The notes under the pieces: generated by a model
The model's database searches: none
What the model was told of the DNA's origin: nothing
The model's input: only the letters and a program-made list of their open reading frames with translations
Part shown: positions 1-9,734 of the stretch, piece after piece
Numbering within the stretch: the stretch's first letter is position 1
Layout: each line of letters opens with the position of its first letter
Made by a program: the position numbers and the translations under genes
Origin: Forficula auricularia
Lineage: Eukaryota > Arthropoda > Insecta > Dermaptera > Forficulidae
DNA length: 64,000 nucleotides
NCBI GenBank assembly: GCA_024734495.1
Contig: JALMQS010000225.1
Location: 16,499,397 to 16,563,396 of the forward strand
Direction of reading: 5' to 3'

Positions 1-621
1 GTTTGTGATAAATCAAATCAAATTGTGCATTCAAAAATATGTTTAGGTGCATAAAGCTGCAAAGTGTGTTATTGAAAAAAAACGGACGCACGTTTTATAT
101 AAACGGGTTTGTATAAAGTGTGTTGAGTGTAAAGCGCTGATGTTGGTTGCTATCAAGGTGAACTGAGCTGAGCTGTGTCCACTGTCCAGTGACTGACTGA
201 CAGAAGTCCTTCTTTTCCAAATCGGTCGGAGTGACAGCCAAGCAGGCTGAAGAGTGAGAGTGGTCGGCGCCGCGCTGTCCAGTCTTCATGGCAACCACCA
301 ACACGCCACGCACTTTATCCTCGTGCTCTCTTTAATTATATATGTATACACAAATTTAAACTAAGTACGAACAACAATTGTGGAAACTCTCCCCGACCTT
401 GGACACGAAATATTACATGAACGATATCAACCCTTCTAAAGGGCAAAAAAAGGGTGGGATTCCCCCTTTTCATATTTTTAAATTTTCTTTTACTCCGTGT
501 GCTTCGCCTGTTTCCCAGGAGGTCCAAATAATAAATTCACACAAAAATATTCATTTATGCTCATTGAGTTTAAAAATTAAATTGAAAGTTTTTGTGCCGA
601 GGGTAGCAGAATTTTTATACA
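1..621. other. Unassigned sequence, partly GC-richer
   Basis: No gene is recognised. Positions about 140-310 are clearly GC-richer than the surroundings and include a CpG-containing patch near 268-280, which could be unique host sequence such as an upstream region or untranslated exon, but nothing fixes a strand or a start. Positions about 540-621 resemble sequence near 29130-29190 in reverse (a shared 'gtagcagaatttttata' stretch), so the right end belongs to the PLE-like repeat that follows. Confidence 0.4.
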
Positions 622-813
622 TTGAAGGAGACAATAAAAGAGTGTGTCTTCTGCTGTAATTATAAATTTTATTTATAAGGAGACTACTTTCGAGGAGCTT
701 TACCCTCTTCATCAGTCTATTAAAATTGATTCACAGGAATTAATGTATACATTATAAATAAAATAAAATTTATAATTTCAGCAGAATACACACTCTTTTA
801 TAGTCTCCTTCAA
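622..813. repeat. Palindromic PLE-type repeat with hammerhead-like core
   Basis: An inverted repeat. The left arm (about 622-680, starting ttgaaggagac) is repeated in reverse complement at about 745-813 (ending gtctccttcaa). The loop holds a minus-strand hammerhead-like core. The layout, two arms around a ribozyme core, is the same as at 1727-2072 and 8387-8826, which argues for one kind of element. No target-site duplication was found. Confidence 0.6.
681..716 (-). ncRNA. Hammerhead ribozyme-like core (loop of palindrome)
   Basis: On the minus strand CTGATGA (709-715) is followed by a GAGG/CTCC-type stem II and CGAAA (GAAA at 688-691), then GTAGTC. These are the conserved elements of a hammerhead ribozyme. 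Hammerheads with a very short stem III are known in the pseudo-LTRs of Penelope-like elements, and PLE sequence lies 1.5 kb away. Stem I is only about two or three base pairs by eye, so cleavage activity is uncertain. Confidence 0.5.
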
Positions 814-904
814 AAGTTTAAAAATGTCTGAAAAGTGAAGGAAAAAACATTTTTAACTGTTTCTGTCTGTTTTTCCGTTTGTCTGGATTACGGTAAACGT
901 CGAA

Positions 905-1035
905 GAAATTTTGTTCTGGTGTCCAAATATTTATATTTCAAATGCTTACATTTTGGACTCTCTAGCTTCAGAACTTTTCCTTTAAAAATGCAAAAACTAT
1001 CATTCCTTAAGGAAGTTGTTTCGCGACAATACTAG
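905..1035. repeat. Diverged repeat, related to 4085-4215
   Basis: The stretch around ttttggactctctagcttc and the following A-rich segment aligns by eye, with many differences, to 4130-4200 (ttttggactttctagcttta). The two look like old copies of one interspersed repeat. No coding content is recognised. Confidence 0.35.
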
Positions 1036-1712
1036 CAAAAAGTTAATGCTAGAGTATATAGAAAAGACAATAAGGATTCATAATTCATAAGCCCAAAACT
1101 TTTTGCTATTTATGTACCACTACTAGCCAATCCCTTGCTCGTTTGATAAATCTGGCAACACTGTCCGAGCTTGTATATATTTTATCATAGAAATTGTCAG
1201 ATAAAGTACATTATAAAGGAAGATTTATAAAACAAAAAGTTCTTTATAAGCAATTGAAAGCTGTTGCGACAATGGCTGAAGCGAAAAAACGTCAAAAAAA
1301 TTACTAAAGTTAACCCACTTTTTAGGTTAAATAAATGCGTTGTTGCCAGCTTGTTTTTAGTGTAAATTTTTCATTATTTATTCATTATTATCTCAGAAAC
1401 TGTGTTGTAACTATGAATTAAAATTTTATTAAAAAATGTATTAGTTATTGTTTAATGTTGGTTTAGTTTTTTATAACAATGGTAAGAAGAGTTTCTTAAT
1501 TATAATTAAATATGTATGTAAACTTTCCGATATCCCTTATAGTGCAATGTATAAGAATCTGAAAAACTCTATCTTTGGAATTTAATATCTCCGGAACTAT
1601 ATTGTTCATAAATTTCGTTTTGCCACCAATCGATGCAGAATGATTTAAATAATAATCTCACTAAATTTCAAAAAAAAATCCTAAGAAAACCCATATGGTG
1701 AAACAACTACCT
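1036..1712. other. AT-rich stretch without recognised features
   Basis: No gene, RNA or clear repeat boundary is recognised. Around 1580-1620 there is a short 'atctccggaactatattg' box followed by 'ataaatttcg', resembling the CCGATTTTGATGAAATT-like box that recurs elsewhere in this window. Confidence 0.3.
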
Positions 1713-1826
1713 TAAATGATTTTATTTAACGGGTTATAGTGGTGTTTTCACAAAAGAGGAAATAAAATTAAAAAATTAAAAAATCTTTTAAATTATTTTG
1801 GAGATTTTTATTTATCTCTATACATA

Positions 1827-1851
1827 TTTCGGGCTATGAACCCTTCATCAG
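1827..1851 (-). ncRNA. Hammerhead ribozyme-like core, left arm
   Basis: Minus-strand CTGATGA (1845-1851), a GGG/CCC stem II and CGAAA (GAAA at 1827-1830). A downstream ATA|GAG could be the cleavage site, with CTC/GAG as stem I and a 2-bp stem III closed by a TGTA loop. The short stem III is typical of PLE hammerheads. Confidence 0.6.
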
Positions 1852-1888
1852 GAGGTTTAACAGAAAAACTGTTTTTCTGTTAAACCTC

Positions 1889-1913
1889 CTGATGAAGGGT
1901 TCATAGCCCGAAA
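1889..1913 (+). ncRNA. Hammerhead ribozyme-like core, right arm
   Basis: Reverse-complement twin of the previous core on the plus strand: CTGATGA at 1889-1895, stem II GGG/CCC, GAAA at 1910-1913, then TATGTATA|GAG. A transcript across the whole palindrome would contain one sense core and one antisense core. Confidence 0.6.
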
Positions 1914-2386
1914 TATGTATAGAGATAAATAAAAAATCTCCAAAATAATTTAAAAGATTTTTTAATTTTTTAATTTTATGTCCTCTTTGTGAAACACCAC
2001 TATAACCCATTAAATAATTCCTGTGTTTAATATGTTTCACTATAAACCAACACCGCTTTCCCTAAACTTTATTAAATGATTTTATTGAGATGATATAGGC
2101 ATAAATAAAGAGATGCTTTTCCAAATCCATTTACTTGGTAGGCTCGGCAGGCAGGCTTCGACAACCTAGTATTGAATTCAGACAAAGAAATTTTTCTCTC
2201 ATTATATAGAAAAGTGTCTAGACATGGAGAAAAATATAAAAATCTAAATTAATATAAAGGAATTATTATTTAAAGGAATTATTATTTAACGGGTTATAGT
2301 GGTGTTTCACAAAGAGGAAATAAAATTAAAAAAATTAAAAAATCTTTTAAATTATTTTGGAGATTTTTTATTTATCTCTATACATA

Positions 2387-2411
2387 TTTCGGGCTATGAA
2401 CCCTTCATCAG
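2387..2411 (-). ncRNA. Hammerhead ribozyme-like core in PLE 3' terminus
   Basis: Minus-strand CTGATGA (2405-2411), GGG/CCC stem II, CGAAA (GAAA at 2387-2390). It is identical in its core to both copies in the 1727-2072 palindrome. A decayed counterpart lies in the other terminus (3877-3903), where the CTGATGA box reads CTAAAGA and is probably inactive. Confidence 0.6.
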
Positions 2412-3003
2412 GAGGTTAAACAGAACACTGAATATAAAATTTTACATTGTATCGATGTTATTATAGTACAGGGCGAGTGGAGGGGTGAGCCAATGGGAGT
2501 TGAAAGAATTGAGTGGTTGAATTTAAAGGTATGTGGAAGGTAGAAAAAGGGTTATTGAACAATTGTTTGGACAAGGTCAGGTACATTTCAAATAGGATGT
2601 CTTAGTTCGAAATTTATTTGTATAGAATTCTGGGAATACCTGTTAAGGAATTTGTTTAAGGGTTTTAGAATATATAAATTTAGACACAAGAAGCGGATTT
2701 GCAAGGTTAATTCGAAGATGAGAACAGTAGAACAAATGTTTAGTAAGGAATGAATGAATTTCGGTTAGATTTGGTTTATTAATAGATCAATTATTGTTGA
2801 TTTAGTGGTTTCTAATTGGTTATTGAGAATGGGTTCATTGCGGGCGATTGCTTTCTTGATTTCAAGGGATTCTAATAAATCTAGTTTGCGTCTTTTAGGA
2901 GAAATGTAGAATAAGGGGGCTTTCATTAGATGGGGAATGATTGTTATCAAATAGATGTTCAGCAAAAGCTGAAACGTAACTTAATGGTTGGGGATTAGGT
3001 TTG

Positions 3004-3735
3004 TCACTGTTCAATTGTAGTTGTTTCAGTGATCTCTTGTGTTCGACGATACGGTTGTTGATGGATCCTACCAGTTTGTCCTATGTAAAAAGCTCCACGA
3101 TCACATTGTAATTTATAGACGCCACTTTTTTCTTTGGGATCAATTTTATCTATTTTATTGTTTACTAAATAGTAGGCTAAATTATGTCTATTATAGAGGG
3201 CTGGGGTAATATCTAATTTTGACAAAGTATTAGTTATAGGGTTGGTAAAATTATTGGAATAAAAAGGAAGTTTTTTGTATATTTTAATGATTGTTGGGGC
3301 TAATGGCATATAGGCGGGTTGAAATTTGTTTGGAAATGATTTTATTGTAAATATTATTTATAACCTGACGGGGGTAATTGTTATTTTCAACAATTTTATG
3401 AATAACCTGTTAATTCATGTTTATAATCTTCGATGTTTAGTGGGATATTGATTAGTCTATGGAACATAGCGTAAAATGCGGAGCATTTGGTGTTGTATGG
3501 ATGATTGGAGGAATATGGGATAACTGTGTCCGTGAAACTGGGTTTCCTGTAAATTTGATATTTTATATTGTTGTTGTTAATGGTGATTTGAAGGTCGAAA
3601 AGGGGATGGTTTTATTGCCTAATTCACTTGTAAATTGAATTTTTGGGTTTAAAGAATTTAGGTATGTTTCAAATGGGGCGATTTGTCTCAATGTACCTGA
3701 CCATACTACTAGAGATATCATCTACGTACCGTTTC
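3004..3735 (-). pseudogene. PLE reverse transcriptase C-terminus plus GIY-YIG endonuclease, broken
   Basis: The minus strand encodes the end of a Penelope-type polyprotein. YVDD of the RT catalytic motif is at 3717-3728, in the context WKRYVDDI. A stop follows in 'NRPI*', and at least one more frameshift precedes a conserved region with NHPYNTKCSAFYAMF-like and VENNNYPRQVINNIY-like segments. The last 101 codons (3309-3004) are open and contain SGVYKLQC...YIGQTGR, the GIY-YIG signature. In intact elements RT copies the RNA at the target and the GIY-YIG domain nicks DNA. Here the N-terminal half of RT is missing and the frame is interrupted, so it is a relic. A bacterial-type UvrC is excluded by the linked RT and the flanking termini. 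Confidence 0.8.
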
Positions 3736-4639
3736 CAGAACTTTATATGTTGGAAATGGCTGTTGCTGGGGCTTAAAATAGTATCGCTCCAGGTGTGACA
3801 TGTAGAAAGTAAATTAATATGTAATATTCACAAATAAAAGACAAAAATTCTTTTTGTCACGACTCTATATAGATATATTTCGGGACACGAGCCCATCTTT
3901 AGGATTCGCATAGAAAATATATATTTTTAAAATTTTAAAATTTTTGTTTTATTAATATGTTTCACCTAGAACCTACATCAAACACCCTTAACAAAAATGA
4001 AGAAAAATCATCTCTATCCATGATTTCGACTGTGTGTATGAATTTACAAAGATAGCTTAAATAGAAAAAGTGGTAGAATGTTGGTTCTTGTCCTAAAATG
4101 TTTGTATTTCTATAATCCGGAGAATTCATTTAGTTTTGGACTTTCTAGCTTTAGAACTTCTGGATCAAAAATACAAAAAACATCAGTTTTGAATGATTTT
4201 ACTGAGGTTTTAAGCCGATTTATAATGAACAATTTATATTTAAGTTTATTATTAATTACTTTTATAAGAACGACTCTAGTGTTAAAAAGTTTTCACTTTT
4301 TTTGTTATTAAATAAATGTGTTGGTGCGCGATGCTTTCATTAGAATCTAATCGAGAAAAATTACTAAATGTTAATCATTAGTTCTCCTTCGTTTTCTTTG
4401 ATCTTCTTAATTTCCTCGTTCTTTTAATAGGAATATCGGGGTTCTTGAGGGCCAAGAAAGGGAGTCATTTCTTGAAATCAATCTTCTTCTGAAACGCCTC
4501 TCGAAACGAGCCCATACTTATTACTATAGTGTAGCTTATTGAGGTTTAATTAAAAAAAGCCTCCAAACTTAATTAGGTGTAAGCAAATAAACCTAGAAAC
4601 TTTGACGAAGTGAAGGAAACATCATTAATTAAATAAGAT

Positions 4640-4805
4640 CTATTCCCAGGGGGCATAGCCACGGGGGGGGGGGGACAGAAGCCCCTCCCTCCCTAGAGGC
4701 AGGGCTATTGAGATGAGTAACTCCAACGACAAACCGTTTCTCTATGACAAATTAACCGTAATTAAATATATATTTCATATGTTTAATCAAGAATTATGTT
4801 CGTTT
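4640..4805. repeat. Dispersed repeat, second copy at 25030-25255
   Basis: A G/C-tract-rich start followed by cgacaaaccgtttct, aaccgtaattaaatatat and tttaatcaagaattatgttcgt. These strings recur in the same order at 25105-25253, where the copy has an extra 50 bp. Both copies end at exactly 'gttcgt', suggesting an element terminus. No coding content. Confidence 0.55.
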
Positions 4806-4854
4806 TTAATTTCTTGAAGTACCTACCTATTTGTTTTAATAAAAAACATTACTA

Positions 4855-4871
4855 NNNNNNNNNNNNNNNNN
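4855..4871. other. Assembly gap (17 N)
   Basis: A run of 17 undetermined bases. Sequence to the right begins inside a G-rich minisatellite repeat, so the break probably reflects a repeat the assembler could not cross. Confidence 0.95.
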
Positions 4872-5455
4872 GAGGAGGTAGTTTTTGTATTTTAGACTCC
4901 TGAGGCCCACTGATTATGTATACAAAAATTTGGTTGAGTTTTTCAAATGGCCTATATTTTTAATTTTAGCTACTCCCTCATTTTGGGCGGTTAGTTTTGC
5001 ATTTTTAAACTTCTGGTGTGTACACGTGATTATGTATAGAAATTTGGTTGGACTTTTTCAAATGGCTATATTTTTTTAATTTTTAACCCCACTCCATAAT
5101 TTTGGGTCGATATGTCCAAAATCTAATTAACTCTTGAAGCTCAATGGACCAAAACTACGCGTGAAATTTGGTTTCGATGTTCACACTAGTTTTTGAGCTG
5201 AAGCTCGTCCACAAAAAAATTTGGTAACGCCCAGACCAACTAACAGATAACAAAAAATATAATTTTTTCGATGTTCACTTTAATAGGGCTTTTTGTAGAA
5301 CAAAATACCCTGGTTTTGCTCAATTTTTTTAGCTTAAAATAGTTTGAGCCGTTTTTGAGATATTTCGAAAAAAAGAGGGAAAAAAACACTTTTAAAATCA
5401 GTGCGAAAAGCAAAAAGGCATGGCTCAGCTCCTCTCCCAATTCAAAGGTCAGGGG
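4872..5455 (-). repeat. TTTACTTTACC-family fragment with G-rich minisatellite
   Basis: Reverse-orientation copy of the fold-back family best seen at 12106-12805. In order it has the 'tatgtataCAAAAATTTGGTTGAG' minisatellite unit (shown here in part), the 'ttttgggtcgatatg' segment, 'ttgagctgaagctcgtccac' and 'tttttgagatatttcgaaaa'. It stops at a G-tract near 5455 without the terminal TTTACTTTACC. Confidence 0.6.
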
Positions 5456-6133
5456 GGGGGTGCTCAGGCCCTATGCGTATGACTATACATATATACATTA
5501 GAAAATTAATGGCTTAATTTAAATATTTGTTTTCTAAAAATATTCCCACTTTGTTTCATTCATTAAAAATTCAATATAAAATTTGAAACCTCTATATATA
5601 TCTCAACGATTCAATCTAAATTAAAAATATAATCCTTTCGACAAATATACTAAAGAGAAAGAGATATTTTACACATTAGGGGATATTTAAATCCCATATT
5701 CATTTTTATTATATTTCTATTCTTTGTTGTTGAATATACTATATATTTACTATATTACTGATTCATAAAATGGCTATTCCGAATATAAAAGTCAAGAATA
5801 ATTACTATTAACATCATAAATATAGAAAGTATAATAAATTTGAAAAGTGTAATAAATGGATAAAAATAAATCATCCTAGTCGACGAGTTTATTCAAACTC
5901 AATTCACTATTCAACAAAACTGTCCACAAGTTGCATAAAATATAGATATACTGGTTGTTGACTCTGATTTAGAATGGGCTGTCATCATTCAAGTCGAGGC
6001 AAAAATTGACTTACATGAGAAAATTTTCAAATATTTGTCACGTGTGTTGAGCCAACGATTTGTCAACTTTAATATAGTAATAGACCGAAACCCCCTTCCT
6101 TTACAGAGGAGGAATTTTTAAATGCACCTTAGA
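5456..6133. other. AT-rich stretch without recognised features
   Basis: No coding, RNA or clear repeat signal is recognised in this block. Confidence 0.4.
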
Positions 6134-6310
6134 TACCGGGTGAGTTTTTTTATCTTGAGACAGTCTTATATCTCAAAAACAGTGCATTATATGACAAAAA
6201 GTTCCAAATAAAAGTTTATTTATATCAAGGGGTGACTTCACTACGCTATTGTTTATCGACCTAGAACAAACTTTTAAGGTTATTTTGAGATCAAGCTCTG
6301 TTTTTACTTT
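6134..6310 (+). repeat. ACCGGGTGAG repeat, uninterrupted copy
   Basis: Starts accgggtgagtttttttatc and continues through cagtgcattatatgac and gctattgtttatcgac. The second copy at 41457-41592 is interrupted by a hAT insertion and resumes at 46045. In this copy the corresponding site, acctagaa (6259-6266), is present once only, so it serves as a paralogous empty site. Confidence 0.7.
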
Positions 6311-6449
6311 ACCATACATGGGTGGAGGGGGAGTTTTTAAATTATGGGGAGGAAAAGTAAGCTCAAAATATGGGACTTAGGATCAATTAAACAAAAACAA
6401 AGTAGGTATATGCTTATGTCCCGAAGATCGAGAAGAAACCTCCAAAGTA

Positions 6450-6940
6450 TTCCAATGTAAGTGATGCGTATGCTTTTGGCAGAAAGTTGGGGGAAATTCA
6501 GTGCTCTGGGAGCTTTGGTCTCAGCAGAGGGTACTACGATCAGATGATGTTAGGACCAAGAATCCAAAACGCCTGGAAATGTTTTTTTGCTCCACTCTAC
6601 CGTATTTCTCATTTCAAAACCGCTAAATCGTCCGTGTAAGATACTCGTTATACAAAGCTATCATCCGCCCCGTTGCCATGTATGGATGCGAGACCTGGCC
6701 ATTGACAAAGCATGACGAAGAATCTCTTTTGGGATTTGAAAGAAAATACTCAAGTAATCTTTGGACCAACTTTCGACATGCTGCGGACACATATAAAATT
6801 CGGTCCAATTTGGAGCTCTCAGGGCTTATACAACCGACTAGACATTGCCTGGCTCATTAAGGACAGGCGACTCGATTGGGCTGGGCATGTGTTGAGGTTA
6901 GAAGAACATCGATGTATCAAAAAGTCTGGATGGGAACACC
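6450..6940 (+). pseudogene. Non-LTR retrotransposon RT C-terminal fragment, left part
   Basis: With several frame changes the plus strand encodes the end of a LINE reverse-transcriptase ORF: a GALVSAEGTT-like stretch near 6508-6535, YKAIIRPVAMYGCETWPLT-like at about 6650-6705, then LLGFERK, IFGPTFDMLR, YNRLDIAWLIKDRRLDWAGH and LEEHRCIKK up to GTP at about 6940. Stops and frameshifts in 6530-6660 show it is dead. The reading resumes across an inserted TIR element at 9241 with GRPRLRWKDRVVRDLANKRP. Together the parts cover the thumb/connection end of the protein; catalytic RT motifs and endonuclease are absent. Clade is not determined. Confidence 0.75.
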
Positions 6941-8352
6941 CGAGGGGTGAACCGCGACCTAATATGCTGTACATGTGGTTGAGATCAGAAGAACATCGAT
7001 GTATCAAAAGTCTGGTTGGGAACACCCGAGGGGTGAACCGCGACCTAATATGCTGTACATGTGTTGAGATCAGAAGAACATCGATGTATCAAAAAGTCTG
7101 GATGGGAACACCCGAGGAGTGAACCGCGACCTAATATGCTGTACATGTGTTGAGATCAGAAGAACATCGATGTATCAAAAAGTCTGGATGGGAACACCCG
7201 AGGAGTGAACCGCGACCTAATATGCTGTACATGTGTTGAGATCAGAAGAACATCGATGTATCAAAAAGTCTGGTTGGGAACACCCGAGGGGTGAACCGCG
7301 ACCTAATATGCTGTACATGTGTTGAGATCAGAAGAACATCGATGTATCAAAAAGTCTGGATGGGAACACCCGAGGGGTGAACCGCGACCTAATATGCTGT
7401 ACATGTGTTGAGATCAGAAGAACATCGATGTATCAAAAAGTCTGGATGGGAACACCCGAGGAGTGAACCGCGACCTAATATGCTGTACATGTGTTGAGAT
7501 CAGAAGAACATCGATGTATCAAAAAGTCTGGATGGGAACACCCGAGGAGTGAACCGCGACCTAATATGCTGTACATGTGTTGAGATCAGAAGAACATCGA
7601 TGTATCAAAAAGTCTGGTTGGGAACACCCGAGGGGTGAACCGCGACCTAATATGCTGTACATGTGTTGAGATCAGAAGAACATCGATGTATCAAAAAGTC
7701 TGGATGGGAACACCCGAGGGGTGAACCGCGACCTAATATGCTGTACATGTGTTGAGATCAGAAGAACATCGATGTATCAAAAAGTCTGGATGGGAACACC
7801 CGAGGGGTGAACCGCGACCTAATATGCTGTACATGTGTTGAGATCAGAAGAACATCGATGTATCAAAAAGTCTGGATGGGAACACCCGAGGAGTGAACCG
7901 CGACCTAATATGCTGTACATGTGTTGAGATCAGAAGAACATCGATGTATCAAAAAGTCTGGATGGGAACACCCGAGGAGTGAACCGCGACCTAATATGCT
8001 GTACATGTGGTGAGGTCAGAAGAACATCGATGTATCAAAAAGTCTGGTTGGGAACACCCGAGGGGTGAACCGCGACCTAATATGCTGTACATGTGTTGAG
8101 ATCAGAAGAACATCGATGTATCAAAAAGTCTGGATGGGAACACCCGAGGGGTGAACCGCGACCTAATATGCTGTACATGTGTTGAGATCAGAAGAACATC
8201 GATGTATCAAAAAGTCTGGATGGGAACACCCGAGGGGTGAACCGCGACCTAATATGCTGTACATGTGGTGAGGTCAGAAGAACATCGATGTATCAAAAAA
8301 GTCTGGTTGGGAACACCCGAGGGTGAACCGCGACCTAATATGCTGTACACCT
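6901..8352 (+). repeat. 86-bp tandem array, about 17 units, spanning a LINE/TIR-element junction
   Basis: The string gaagaacatcgatgtatc recurs about every 86 bp from 6901 to 8278. Each unit holds about 50 bp of LINE sequence (gttgagatcagaag...gggaacaccc) and about 35 bp of the left end of the inserted element (gaggggtgaaccgcgacc...gctgtaca). The unit length is not a multiple of three, so it has no coding meaning as an array. Three unit variants differ at gg(a/t)tggg and agg(g/a)gtg and are arranged in a higher-order pattern. The string CATGTG occurs both in the LINE at 6885 and at the end of each unit, a candidate slippage homology. Confidence 0.85.
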
Positions 8353-8386
8353 ACTTCAACTTGTACTTCCAAATATTTCCAAGTAG

Positions 8387-8826
8387 TAATAAAACTTGAG
8401 TAAGATACGAGGTAGGTTTCACAAAAAAGAAATAAAACAAAATTGAGTGTTGAATTCGATATATTTCGGGGGTTAGCCCATCATCAGGAGTCTAAGAAAA
8501 CTGATTATATATTGGAAAAATAGTTTTACAAGTAACAATTTTTAAAAAAAAATTTAAATGTATGTGGTGAGGGGAAAGTAGGGGAAGAGGAGAAGTTGTT
8601 CTAAGAATTAATATTTTCTATTGAGATTTGGACTGGCTGAAAGGAATCTATACGTGCTATTATAATAACGAATGGACAAGTACTTGAGAAGGTACAACTC
8701 GAAGATGTACATGAGAGATTTTCAATTTTGTTTTATTTCTTTTTTGTGAAACCTACCTCGTATCTTACTCAAGTTTTATTATTATATTAAAATGTTTCAC
8801 CTAGAACCAACACCGAACTCCTTAAA
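8387..8826. mobile_element. PLE-type palindromic insertion with hammerhead core
   Basis: Arms at about 8387-8445 (taataaaacttgagtaagat...) and 8729-8783 (reverse complement, ending atcttactcaagttttatta) flank a 280-bp centre. The tail tgtttcacctagaaccaacacc matches the tails near 2040 and 3970. The insertion splits the 20-bp minisatellite. No long target duplication could be separated from the minisatellite background. Confidence 0.7.
8464..8487 (-). ncRNA. Hammerhead ribozyme-like core
   Basis: Minus-strand CTGATGA (8481-8487), stem II TGGG/CCCC with loop CTAA, CGAAA (GAAA at 8464-8467), then TATATC. Complete conserved core within a PLE palindrome. Stem I appears to be only two or three base pairs. 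Confidence 0.6.
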
Positions 8827-9240
8827 AGTTATTTCCAAGTAGTTCCGAATATTTCCAAGTAGTTCCGAATATTTCCAAGTACTTCCAAATATTTCCAAGT
8901 AGTTCCAAATATTTCCAAGTACTTCCAAATATTTCCAAGTAGTTCCAAATATTTCCAAGTAGTTCCAAATATTTCCAAGTAGTTCCAAAATATTTCCAAG
9001 TACTTCCAAAATATTTCCAAGTAGTTCCAAATATTTCCAAGTACTTCCAAATATTTCCAAGTAGTTCCAAATATTTCCAAGTACTTCCAAATATTTCCAA
9101 GTAGTTCCAAATATTTCCAAGTAGTTCCAAATATTTCCAAGTACTTCCAAATATTTCCAAGTACTTTCAAATATTTCCAAGTACTTCCAAAATACTTCCA
9201 AAGAGGTGTACACCTACTTCCAATCGCGGATCACCCCTCG

Positions 9241-9350
9241 GGAACACCTAATGGAAGAAGACCTCTCGGTCGTCCTAGACTCCGTTGGAAAGACAGAGTC
9301 GTCCGGGATTTGGCCAACAAGAGACCTGCCGCAGGCGGGCGTCGCAGGTT
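9241..9350 (+). pseudogene. Non-LTR retrotransposon RT C-terminus, right part
   Basis: Continuation of the LINE interrupted at 6941. It encodes a GRRPLGRPRLRWKDRVVRDL-type tail, the usual basic terminus of these RT proteins, then loses similarity near 9350. It carries the right-hand 8-bp target duplication (9241-9248). Confidence 0.75.
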
Positions 9351-9734
9351 GTTATTATTTATAAACCAGAATCAGAAATATGAACAATAACATTTCAAAA
9401 ATGTAATTTATATTTTAATGAGAAAGTCAATTGAAACTAATTGTTTAATGATTGAATGGATTTGGTTTAACATATGAATGATAATTGATCATTTTCCAAA
9501 TATATTACTCTCGTTGTTTTGGCAGAGAGAGAGAAGCCAAATACAAATTGATTATTCTAAAGTAATTAGCATATAAAAAACAACATTGGACGGTGTTTTA
9601 TGATTGAATGAACCTTAAAACATTATTATCCTAGCATAAATATTTTTTATTAGGGTATCTATCAAACATAAACATAACATTATATTATTTTCAAAAAATT
9701 TGACCATCAAATTGGCATCCGATTTGATAATACT
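9351..9734. other. AT-rich stretch without recognised features
   Basis: No gene or clear repeat is recognised here. Confidence 0.35.

Larger units (their letters stand above)
1727..2072. mobile_element. Palindromic PLE-derived insertion with 14-bp TSD
   Basis: Positions 1727-2017 form a long, nearly perfect hairpin: the left arm is repeated in reverse complement and the turn lies at about 1863-1880. A short unpaired tail (gtttaatatgtttcac to about 2072) follows. The same tail ends the copies near 3990 and 8826. The insertion is bracketed by the direct repeat taaatgattttatt (1713-1726 and 2073-2086), a convincing target-site duplication. Each arm carries a hammerhead core, one per strand. The arms match the 2288-2420 end of the neighbouring PLE remnant, so this is a solo, inverted-duplicated PLE terminus. 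Confidence 0.75.
2288..3990 (-). mobile_element. Penelope-like element remnant with two pseudo-LTR pieces
   Basis: Read on the minus strand, a terminal segment (about 3990-3830) with a decayed hammerhead is followed by RT and GIY-YIG coding remnants (3735-3004) and then a second terminal segment (about 2420-2288) with an intact hammerhead core. Similar termini at both ends fit the pseudo-LTR arrangement of Penelope-like elements. Just left of the element a 16-bp string (aaaggaattattattt) is tandemly duplicated, possibly a trace of insertion. The element is truncated upstream of the RT active site. Confidence 0.75.
8358..9200 (-). repeat. 20-bp minisatellite (atttccaagtacttccaaat)
   Basis: About twenty units alternating 'acttcc' and 'agttcc' variants, interrupted at 8387-8826 by a PLE palindrome. 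All three minus-strand frames are open because the 20-bp unit has no stop in any frame. The resulting WKYLEVLGNIW-type repeats are artefacts, not proteins. Confidence 0.9.
6941..9240. mobile_element. TIR element (CGAGGGGTGA ends, 8-bp TSD) enlarged by arrays
   Basis: Left end cgaggggtgaaccgcg and right end cgcggatcacccctcg are inverted repeats with one mismatch in 16. The flanks carry the 8-bp direct repeat ggaacacc (6933-6940 and 9241-9248). Removing the element rejoins the LINE reading frame region (GTP then NGRRPLGRPRLRW). Internal content is non-coding: an 86-bp array at the left end, then gtacacctacttc, a 20-bp minisatellite with a PLE palindrome inside, then aagaggtgtacacctacttcc. Smaller relatives with the same ends are at 24722-24922 and 57814-57942. 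Non-autonomous; superfamily unknown, although 8-bp TSDs would fit hAT, P or Merlin types. Confidence 0.8.

Noticed and set aside
3004..3309. GIY-YIG protein as a cellular nuclease (UvrC/SLX1-like)
   Set aside because: It is fused downstream of PLE RT remnants and flanked by PLE termini with hammerhead cores.
6901..8352. CRISPR-like regular array
   Set aside because: Units are contiguous tandem copies without unique spacers, in a eukaryotic LINE/transposon context; no cas-like genes.
8797..9213. Three overlapping minus-strand open frames with WKYLEVLGNIW-type repeats
   Set aside because: The 20-bp minisatellite unit has no stop in any frame, so all three frames are open by construction; no start context or family.
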